IMG/VR virus record: IMGVR_UViG_3300022752_000018
Location: 62,001-126,000 of that record
Source of the DNA: a virus
Reading direction: 5' to 3' (one strand)
Length of the DNA: 64,000 bases
This document shows positions 51,108 to 63,100 of this stretch, piece by piece. The notes beneath the pieces were generated by a model. It was not told the origin of the DNA. It searched no databases and was given only the letters and a program-made list of their open reading frames with translations. Positions within the stretch are counted from its first letter, which is position 1. Each line of letters begins with the position of its first letter. Made by a program: the position numbers and the translations under genes.

Positions 51108-54100
51108 TGTCTGATCAAAATGAATTAGAAATTCCATCGGATAACAACGATAAAAAATCAGAAAGATTTATCCCAAGATTTTTTAGATCAGAGAGTAATA
51201 AGAAATTTCTATCTGGAACTATTGATAATCTAATAAAAAATGGTACAGTAAAAAGACTTAATGGATTTATTGGGAGGCAGAACACTAAATCCATAACAAA
51301 TTCTGATATATTCTTGGAGGAGGAAGAGTTTGATAGACAAAATTATCAACTAGAACCCGCATTAGTATCTGAAGATATTCTAGGTAATGTGTCATTTTTT
51401 AAAGATTATATAGATTATATCAACACCATACAGGTAAATGGTGGAAATGTAAGCAATCATGAAAAATTAAATAAGCAAGAATTCTATGGTTGGAATCCAC
51501 ATATAGACTGGGACAAAATAGTAAATTATCTTCAATATTATTGGCTACCATTTGGTCCTGAAATAATACCAATTGCCGGTACAAAAGTTCTAGATACCAT
51601 AAGTACCTATTCTATAACAACGGTAAATGAAGAAGATAATAATGCTTATCTTTTTAGCCCTGATGGACTTACTAGAAACCCAGTATTAAGACTATATAGA
51701 GGCGAAACATATCAATTTGATATTACTGCTCCAAATGAACCTTTTAGTATTAAATCTGAACGTGTATCAGGCAGTGACTATAGATTTTTAGCTGGTGTAG
51801 ATAATTATGCTATCACTAATGGAAGAATTACATTTACGGTACCTTTAGATGCACCAGATGTGCTATACTATGTAAGTGAATCTAATGTTGACACTAGCGG
51901 TATATTAAAAATATTTAATATTGCTGAAAATTTTAGAATAAATGTCGAAGAAGAAGTAATAGGTAAAAAAACTTTTAGTATAAAAAATAATATTGATTTA
52001 ACCAATGGAATGAAAATAAAATTTGTTGGTCAGGTTAGACCAACAGAGTATGAAAATCAAGTTTTTTACGTAGAAGGAGTAGGCGATTCAATAAGTTTAA
52101 TCAACGAACGTGATTTATTATTAGCTACTTCGTATTCAAAAGATTTTGATGTAGATTATGATAGTGTAGGATTTGATAATATAGCCTTTAATAATGTCAA
52201 ATACGTGCCAATTGACAAAGATTATATAACAATCAAACGTGGAAGCATAGATGGAAATCCTTGGAGTAGATACAACAGATGGTTTCATCAGGATGTAATT
52301 ATAAAGACTGCTGAGATATTGGGCAAAGTTCCTGTGATGGATCAAAGTCAAAGAGCAATAAGACCAATTATAGAATTTGAATCTAATCTTAAACTTTTTA
52401 ACTTCGGAGTCAAATCTAAGAAAAATGTTGATTTAGTAGATGATTCTACTACTGATGTGTTTAGTATAATAGAAGGAGCTTTAGGTTATTATATAGATGG
52501 CGTTGAACTATTACAAGGTCATAGAATTCTTTTTAATGCTGATAAAGATATCTTAGTAAAAAATAAAATATACAAAGTTGAATTTTTAAACATATTCGAT
52601 GAATTTACAGGAATAACCAAAAGGTGTATACACCTAGCCGAAGAACCTGATAGTGTACCTGAATTAAATGATAGTGTATTTGTTATTCTAGGTAAAAGTT
52701 TCACAGGAAAATCATTTTGGTTTAATGGCAATGATTGGCAGTTATCACAAGCTAAAATTGGCTTAAATCAATGTCCGTTATTTGATCTTTTTGATATTAA
52801 TGGAATAAGTTTAACAGATCCTATATATTATCCTAATTCTACTTTTGTTGGAAATAAAATATTTTCCTATAAAATTAGTAATGGAGCAGTAGATAAAGAA
52901 TTAGGGTTTGCTCTTACCTATAGAAATATTAATAACATTGGTGATATTCTTTTTGACTTTGATCTTGTCAATGAAAAATTCTTTTATAAAAATAATAATA
53001 ATATAATTGAGGAGTATACTGACAATAAATTTTTAAAATCCTATACTAAATTTAATGAAGAAAAGTTAGTTAATGGATGGATAAAGTCTAAAGTAGAAAA
53101 TGTTCAACCTATTATAAGAATATATAAAAATAATTTATTAGCTAATCAAACCATTTTAACAAATAATTTTCCTATTGATGTATATGATAATATAGATGAT
53201 TTAGATGATTTAATAGTCAAAGTTTATGTTAATGGTATTAGGTTAGACAAGTCAAAATTTACCATAGTTAAGGATTTTGAATATAAAATTGTTGTATTAT
53301 ATGAGGATACTAATGAAAATGATATTGTATGCTTAAAATGTTTTAGTAGACAAAATAAAAATAAAAATGGCTATTATGAATTTCCTATCAATTTTCAAAA
53401 TAATCCTGAAAATAACAATATTAAAAACTTTACTCTTGGTGAGGTAACAGATCATCTTGAATCAATAATTGATAATTTACGAGATTTTTCTGGAAATCCA
53501 AGAGGTATAAACAATTTAAGAGATATATTTAATATCAGTGAATATGGAACAAAGTTTGTACAACATAGTGGAAGTATAAATTTATCTTTATATCATCTTA
53601 CTAATGAAAATGCCAGTATAATAAGAGCTATTGACAAGGCTAGAGATGATTATGGAAATTTTAAAAGAGCTTTTATATATTATTTGAATGACGTATCAAA
53701 TGAATTAACCGTCAGAGAAAGTGTGAATCTAGTTTTACAAAGTGTAAATCGAGATAAAACAAAACAATCTCCTTATTATTTCAGTGATATGCTAGGATAT
53801 ACAGCATACTCTGAATTTAAATTTACAGTAAGAAATCCAAAATCAACTAAGTATCCTCTAGGAATAAAATTCAATTTAGATGAGCTGACACCAACTAGTA
53901 TTAATATCTACTTAAACGATGTTCAATTATTACATGGAATAGATTATAAATTTATTCAGGAATCATTTGTTGATATTTTTTGTGATAAAAAAGAAGATGA
54001 TATTATTACTTTAATTACATATGATAAAACAGATGGTTGTTTTATACCACCTACACCAACAAGCTTAGGTTTATATCCTAAGTTTGAACCAAAAAAATAT

Positions 54101-57100
54101 TTAGACACTACTCTAATAGAACCACGTAATGTAATACAAGGACATGATGGAAGCATTATTCTAGCATATGATGACTATAGAGATGATTTAATATTAGAAT
54201 TAGAAAAAAGATTTTTTAATAATATAAAAGTTTCATACGATCCAACATACTTCGACATCTATGATTTTATACCTGGATCAAATAGGAGAACATCATACCC
54301 TCCTGATGAATTTAATAATATTTTATCACCAAACTTTTTTAAATGGACATCATTAATTGATAGCGATTTTACAAGGTCTCCTCTATTTTTATCTGATAAT
54401 CCCTTTACCTACAATTATAAAAATATATCAAGTACCAATGGAGACCAATTACCAGGATTTTGGAGAGGAATTTATCGTTGGTATTTTGATACTGATCGTA
54501 TACACATTTGTCCTTGGGAAAGTTTAGGATTCACTATTAAGCCGTTATGGTGGGATTCTGTTTATGGCCCAGCACCTTATACCAGTAATAATCTTATACT
54601 TTGGGACGATCTACGTAATGGAGTGATCAGAGAGCCTAATAATCCTATTAGAAAAGTTGGCAAATTCGCCAGACCTATCCTTAAAAATATCCCAGTGGAT
54701 GAAAATGGTAAATTATTAGATCCTATAGCCAGTGGTATAACATCAGATGTAATAACTTTAAACAATAATATACCATATGTTTTTGGAGATAGTGCTCCTG
54801 TTGAAAATACATGGAGAAGAAGTAGTTATTATGCGTTTAGTTTGTTAAAAAGCATTCTTCTCATGCAACCTAATCATGTATTTGGGTTATTATTTGATAA
54901 ATCACGAACGGTGCGTAGTCAAGATCAAATAATCTATAAGGATACTCATTTAAGAATTAGATTAAAAGATATTTTAGTTTCAAGTAATGTACAAGATGAA
55001 ACTAGGATACAAACTTGTGGATTAGTTAATTATATTACAGATTTTTTAACATCTAATAATTTAATAAATTTAAATCAGTACAAAACTGATTTAAAAAATC
55101 TCACTAATAAACTAAGTCATAGATTATCAGGTTTTTCAAGTAAAGATAAATTTAATCTTATATTAGATAGTAAAGGAGCCGGGGCAAGCAGTAATGTATT
55201 CATTCCTAAAGATAATTACAAAATATTCTTGAATACGTCTAGTCCAATCAAAAAATTAGTTTATAGTGGAATAATAATCACTAAACTTTTAAATAAAAAT
55301 GGTTTAGGCTATGAAATCAGAGGATATAATCAAACTAATCCATATTTTCTTTACTATCCTGTTGGCCCAATAGGATATGATATAAATGTAGGAGGTCTCA
55401 GTGAAATTTTTATTAATTGGGCATCTGGACAAAGGTACGTTATTGGACAAGTAATTAAAATTAATAAAGAATATTATAGAGTTAAACAAGCTCATACAAG
55501 TACAAGTTTTCCTGCATTAGATTCCTTTGAAAAATTATCATCTCTACCTATTATCGGTGGACAAAATGCTAAATTAAAAACTGTAAATGAAAAAAAATTA
55601 CTATTGTTGAACTATGGAACTACTTTATATAGCATACAAGAAGTAGTTGATTTTATACAAGGTTATGCTGCTTACCTTCAAGATCAAGGATTTGTATTTG
55701 AAACATTTAATGAAGATTTAAATTTAGTTTCTAATTGGGAAACTAGTATAAAAGAATTTTTATTTTGGACTACACAAAATTGGAGTACTGGAACAGACAA
55801 ATTTGTTGACTGGTCTCCTAATACACAATATTTAGATAATCAAATATTATATTATAATAATGAATTTTTTAAAGCCATTCAAACTCACACAAGTAGTACA
55901 TTTTTTGATATCAATTACTATGTAAAGTTAGACAATTTAAACAGTGATGGTGCTGCTGTAATCACCTTAAGTCCAGCAGCACTAAAGATTACTTTAAATT
56001 TACCACGTGCCGTAGTATCTGATCTTAGAGAATCTAATTACGATTATGAAATATTTTCTGCCGATGGAATCAAATATAACAGTCAATTACTTAATTATTT
56101 CAGATATGATCAACAATTTAGTTTAACACCTAAAACTGAATTAGGCATCTATAGCGCATCATTTTATCTAGTTCAAAAAGAACATGTTCTTATTATTGAT
56201 AATCTAAGTCAATTTAATGACGTAATTTACAATTTAGAAACAGGATATAGACAGGAAAAAGTTAAAATTTCTGGATATAAGACTGTTAATTGGAATGGAA
56301 GTTTTGATGCCCCAGGATTTATTTACGATCAAGCTATTATAAAAGAATGGGAGCCTTGGACAGATTATACTGTAGGGGACTTAATAAAATACAAAGAATT
56401 TTATTATACTGCTTTAAAAGCTCAGCCTGGTGTTCAAGAATTTGATATTAATAATTGGCTAATTAAAGATACTAAACCTAATGCTAATCTTTTGCCTAAT
56501 TGGGACTATAAGGCTCTACAATTTTTAGATTTTTATGATTTAGATAGTGATAATTTCGACATAAATCAGCAACGCATAGCTCAACATATGGTTGGTTATC
56601 AAAGAAGAAGTTATTTAGAAAATATCATAAAGAATGATGTAAGTGAATTTAAATTTTATCAAGGTATGATAACAGAAAAGGGTACAAATAATAGTTTACG
56701 TAAGTTATTTGATACACTTAGTTCATTAGATCAAGATAGTATAGAGGTTTATGAAGAATGGGCTTTACGAGTAGGTGAATATGGAGCTGTTGATGCATTT
56801 GAGGAAATAGAGTTTATTTTAGATGAGACCTTATTTAAAGTTGAACCACAAGTAATTGAATTAGTTAATAATATAGATAATAGTAAAATTGACTTAATAA
56901 TAAGGCAAACTCATAATGACTTATATCTAAAACCTAAAAATTTTACAAATAATATATGGGCTTTCGAAAAAACTCTTAAACAATATTTTAAAACACCTGG
57001 TTTTTGTAGATTAGATCAAGTCAAAGTAGCTATAGATAAACGAGAAGATATATTAAATTTAGATGTTTTCTCTTTAGAATTCGGTGATTATATATGGTGT

Positions 57101-60100
57101 GGATTTGAAGCAAAATTAAATGAATTTAATGATGATTGGTTCATATATAGAATAACTTTAACTAATTACAAAGTTATTGATATAAGTTCAGATACAACTA
57201 GCACTACATTGGTTTTTAATATACCGACTAATTTTGTTTTAGATGATATATTGTATTTTAAAACTGACGGAGTTGTACAGTCATCTTCAGTTCAAACATT
57301 TAATAAATTTAGTAAAGTTATTCAAACAAGTAATAATAATAGAACAATTAAAATACAGGGTAATTCATTACTTAATAATCTAAATAAAGGTAATATTAAA
57401 ACAGGTTATATTACACGACAAAGATTTATTAATATAGATAACTTCATAGTTCCAGGTTATCTTAATAAAATTTCAGAAACAAAGAACTACGGTGAATTAG
57501 TTTGGTTTACTGAAAACAATAAAAATACAATTTGGAAAAACCTACCAATTTATAATAAAATTGAAATAAAAGATTCTATTTTAACTAATCAATCAAGATT
57601 AGGCAAAGTCATAGTAACTACCCCCAGTGCTAATTTTATGGCAGTAACATCCAATAATAGAGTAACTTTTTATAAGAAAAATAACTCAACTTGGATTAAA
57701 ACACAATTTATTTTAGATTCTGATCATGCTGATTTTGGAAAATCTATAGCTGTTAGTGACGATGAAAGATTTATAGCTATAAGTTATACTGATCAATCAG
57801 TAGGCAAAGTCGCAATTTATAGGAACACAGATTTTGAATTTGATCTAGTTCAAACTCTAAGTGAGGATAATGATCCTTATTACGGTTATAAATTAAAATT
57901 TGCTATACGAGGACTAAATCAATATTCATTATTTGTAAGCACTACTAATGGTATTGGTATCAAAGATCAAACTTTCATTTATGATTACAATGATTATAGT
58001 GATTCAACTCTAATTTCAATTGAAAGAAAAGAAATAATTGACATTGAATTTACTTTAGATGGTGGTGATACAACTAATAATGTTACTGGAAATAATGATA
58101 TTTCCAGTATTAATCCTATTTTTGAAAATGTTGTAGATGGCGGTAAGCCTACAGATAACACAGAATTTGTGTTCGATTATGATGTAAATTTTGATGGTTC
58201 AATACTAGTTATAGGCACAATGAATAAAGTCTATGTTTATGAAAGACGAGACTGTTATACTCTACATCAAATTATAGAAGTTCCTGAGGCAAATGAAAGC
58301 TTTGGATATAGTGTTGCTCTATCAAGAAATGGAGAATTTTTAGCAGCATCCAGCATATTAGAAGATGGAATATATGAAAAACAAGGTAAAATTAGGATAT
58401 ATCAATCTGCTTTAGCCTTGGATGAATCCACAACTCCCCCAATAAATTACACTTTACATCAAACTATTGATAATAGAAATGCTGAAGTTAACGAACAATA
58501 TGGGTATAAAATTAAATTTATTAACGATTCTAAAACATTAGTTACGTTTAGTAGGTACGGTGATGGATATTTTGACGCCATAATAGGAGAAGATTCTACT
58601 AGAATGAATATAAATTCAGGCAGAGTAGATATCTATGATAGGTATAGAAATTATTTTGTGTTTTCAGAATCACTACCTGTAACTGATATTGATGAAGACT
58701 ATGGTGAAGGCTTTGATGCAGCACAAAATAGTATTATGGTTGGATCACCTAAAAATTTAAGTGGTAAAATAAATGTATATACAAAACCTAATAATGTATA
58801 CAGTTGGCAATTACTTTATGAAGAAAAGCCTAAAATATCAATAGAATCCTTTAAAAAGATATTTTTATATAATTCTAATACTAATACTTTATTAGATTAT
58901 GTAGATATCATTGATCCATTACAAGGTAAAATTGCAGGTGTAGCTGATCAAGAGATCAAATTTAAAACATATTATGATCCAGCAATTTACAATTTTAAAT
59001 CTAACGATTCTACTTTTAATGTTAATGTAAATGATGGTATACATTGGCTTGATAATCAAATTGGTTTGTTATGGTGGGATTTAAGACGAGCAAAATTTTT
59101 AGATTATAGTTTAGGTGATTTGGTATTTAGAAATTCAACTTGGAATACTTTATATCCCAAAGCTAGCATAGACATTTATGAATGGGTAGAATCTAGAATA
59201 CTTCCAGAACAATGGGATACATTATCTGGAACAGAGGAAGGCTTTAGTCGAGGAATATCGGGAAAAAGTCTTTATGGAAACAAAATTTATAGTCAAAAGA
59301 AAAGATTCGATACTATAAGTAAAACCTATAGAACATTATACTATTTTTGGGTTAAAAATAAATTAAACATCCCAGAAGGTATGAATCGTAAATTAAATTC
59401 AGTAGACATAGAAAGTATAATTAAAGATCCAAAAAATTATGGTATTAAAAGTATTAATTTTTTAGATAATAATGCTTTTAATTTATCTAATATAACTCAA
59501 ATTTTACGTGATAAAGATGTTATTTTAAGTTTACAATATTGGACTTCGCCAGAAAAAGAAAAATTATTAATCCATAACGAATGGAAATTAATAAGTGAAA
59601 ATGAAAAAACAGGCTTACCAAGAGAAATAGAAAGAAAATGGATTGACAGTCTTGTAGGCAGAGATGAAAATGGTTACACCGTACCCGATATGAAACTTAG
59701 TATTAAGCAAAAGTACGGTATAGAAAATAAACCAAGACAATCAATGTTTATTAATAGAGTTGAAGCAGTTAAACAATTTGTAGAAAAATTTAATCTTGAG
59801 ATGAAGAATATACAAATTGATAATATAGACCTAACGGATTTTTACAGCAAGGATCCATTACCCAGTCTTATTACTGGTTTATATGACTACGAAGTTGATA
59901 CATTTGATCAATTAAGATTTATAAATGGAGAAGCACACAAACAGGCATTTGTTTCACCAGTTATAGATCAAGGTAAAATCGTCGATGTGACCATTATTAA
60001 TGGTGGATTAGGATATAAAAATCCACCTAAAATAGAAATATTAGGGCGTGGCGTAGGGGCTAATATAGAAACTGTGCTTAATAATAATGGAACCATTATA

Positions 60101-63100
60101 GCAACTAAAATTATTAATTTTGGAAAAGGTTATGATTCTTCTACTACAACTTTAAACATACGCCCTCTAGTAGCTCTAGTAAAAACTAATGAAGAAGATT
60201 ATTGGGCTTTATATGATTATAATCACAAGAAAAAATTATGGATCATAGGAAAAACTCAAAAATATGATGTAACTAAATTTTGGGAGTTGGTAGATTGGTA
60301 TGATATAGGATATAATCAGTTTACCAAAATTGATATATCTGTTAATGCCGTATATGAATTATTCACTAGGAAAGTTGATATAGGTCAAGTAGTTAAAGTA
60401 AAAAATGATGATACTGAATGGTTATTATTAGAAAAGTATAACGATGTAGTAGATGTAGATTATACTAAAAGTTTTAAAGTTGTAGGACGACAGCGTGGAA
60501 GTTTAAAATTAAGTTCAAAATTATATCAATTTGATGAAAATAGATTGGGGTTTGATGGATTTCTGTACGATGTAAATCAATATGACTTTAACGGACCCAT
60601 AGAATTTAGAATAATTTTAAGAAGTTTAATTGATAAAGTTCTTATAGATGACAAAAGAAAAATATTAATAAATTTATTTTTTACCAGTTTACGTTATGTT
60701 TTAAGTGAACAATTATTTGTAGACTGGATGTTCAAGACCAGTTTTATTAAGGCACAGCATAATATAGGACAATTTCGTCAACGTTCTAATTATAAAAATG
60801 ATAGTTTAGGTGATTTTGAAAATTATATTAAAGAAGTTAAACCTTACAGATCTAAAATTAGAGAATTTACCAGCGTATTTTCAGATGTAGAAAATACACA
60901 AAGCCTAGTAACTGATTTTGATTTACCAGCTTATATAGAAAATTATACAATTAAAACTATTGAGACACAGTTTAAAAATGAAACTATCAGTGTTGATAAC
61001 ACTTCTTTAATTACTCAAAGTCCTTGGTCATTATGGAAGTCTAACTTAGGATTTTCAGTAACAGAAGTAGTGATAGTAGATGGTGGTTCTAATTATGTTA
61101 ATAGACCTATTATTACATTTGAAGGAAATTGTCTAGTACAAGCCAAAGCAAGAGCATTTGTAGTTAGAGGTTCAATAGTAAAAATTGAAATATTAGATGA
61201 AGGTAAAGGATATTTTATACCACCTAAAATAGTTATAAACGGTAGTATAGGAGAAAATGGTACCCCTGCTAAAGCTGTTAGTGTTATAGGTAATAGTCTA
61301 ATACGATCCAATACAGTCACAGTAAAATTTGATAGATATTTAAAAGAAAAATTTGAAGACATAACACCCATAGAAATAGAAGATATTTTTTATGGTGATG
61401 GCATTGCGACTACTTTTAGGCTAAGATATAAACCTAGTCCAGAATCTAACTCAATTATTGTAAGAATAAATGGTCTTGTACAAATTTTAGGATCATATGA
61501 AATTTTTCCTAAAATAGATACTGAAAAAGGCTATAGAGAACATTATGCTGATTTAGTTTTAAATACTGTTCCACAACTATCAGATACAATAATTGTAAAT
61601 TATAAAAAAGATTTTGTTCATTTAAATGCTTTAGAAAGAATATACCATTATTATAGTCCAGATTATGGCATGGTTGGACGAGATTTTGCTCAACTTATGA
61701 CTGGTATAGACTATGGTGGAGTCAGCATTATAGGTACTGGATTTGAAAAACCTAACAGATGGGACGGATTATATTCTTGGTCTGAAAGACCTTGGGACGA
61801 AGATCCACCTACTGAAGATCAAATTTATGATACAATGATAGATGGTGGTAATTTAAACTCAAATAGTGTTTATAGAACAGCCAGTGGTCTAAGAGCTGAA
61901 GACATTATAATTGATGGAGATGGGTTTATAACCCCCATGTCTAGCCCAGCTCCAGAAGAAATGCTGCCTGGACATGTTACTGATTCGTTATCCATAATGA
62001 TTTTTGAAAGATCTAGTACTACCAGCAGTGAAATAACCTCATTAAATTTCCTTTCTGATGGAGAAAATACTGACTTTCAGTTGATCAAGTATCCAAATAG
62101 CAGACAAGGCATCATTGTAAAAATTAATCAAACTATATTAAAACCAGACATAGATTATACTTTTGACTATGATAAATTATTGGTTAAACTTAAAGAACCT
62201 TCTACTTTTGGATCAATAGTTAGTATTACTAGTTTAGGGTTTAGCGGTGAAAATCTATTAGATGTAAATTTTAAAATTATAAATGAAACAACTAATACAA
62301 TAGTTACTGATGTAGATTGGAGTGAAAATGTTAGTGCCTATACACTTGTTTCAGGTGAATTAGCTCAACACGAATTAATAAAAATAGACACAGTAGAAAT
62401 TAGTAATAAAATAGGTATTAAATTTCCTTTTGATTTAGAAATAGATCAAGTCGTAAATTACAGTTTATTTTTGGAAAAAATAATTAATCAAAGCATAGTA
62501 ACTAGAGAAATTATTATATCTAACGGTACTGATAAAAAATATACGTTGAACAATCCTGTAGGAAAGAAAGTTCCATTAGATCCTAATGTTATTGTAAGGG
62601 CAGGTGACACTATTTACAACAGTGTTGATACATTTAAGTTTTTACTCATAGATAATGTATTAGAATATGATATCCCAGCCGGTAAAGCCGATATAGATAT
62701 TTACAATGTTAATGATTATGATGTATATATTAATCAAGTCAAAGTTGAACTTGGCATTGCCTATAATTTTGATCTTTTACGTTCAAAACTATTATTACAA
62801 CCTTCTTACTATAAAGATAAAGCAGAAGTGCTAGTAGCGATTACAAAATATGCTGATTATTTTTTAAGGAAAGAATCAAATTTAGTTAAAATTGAATTTA
62901 GAAATACACCGCCTGCTGATACTGAAATTGAAATTATAGCAATGTTTAACCATGATATTTTAGACATTGAAAGAAAGTATTATATTATTGAACCCAAGTT
63001 AGAAAATTTTACTGATTCTATTTTCTATCTAAACCTTATTAAAATCAGTGCTGGAATTTTCAGATTTAATAGAGAAGTAATAGACACTACCTATGTATGG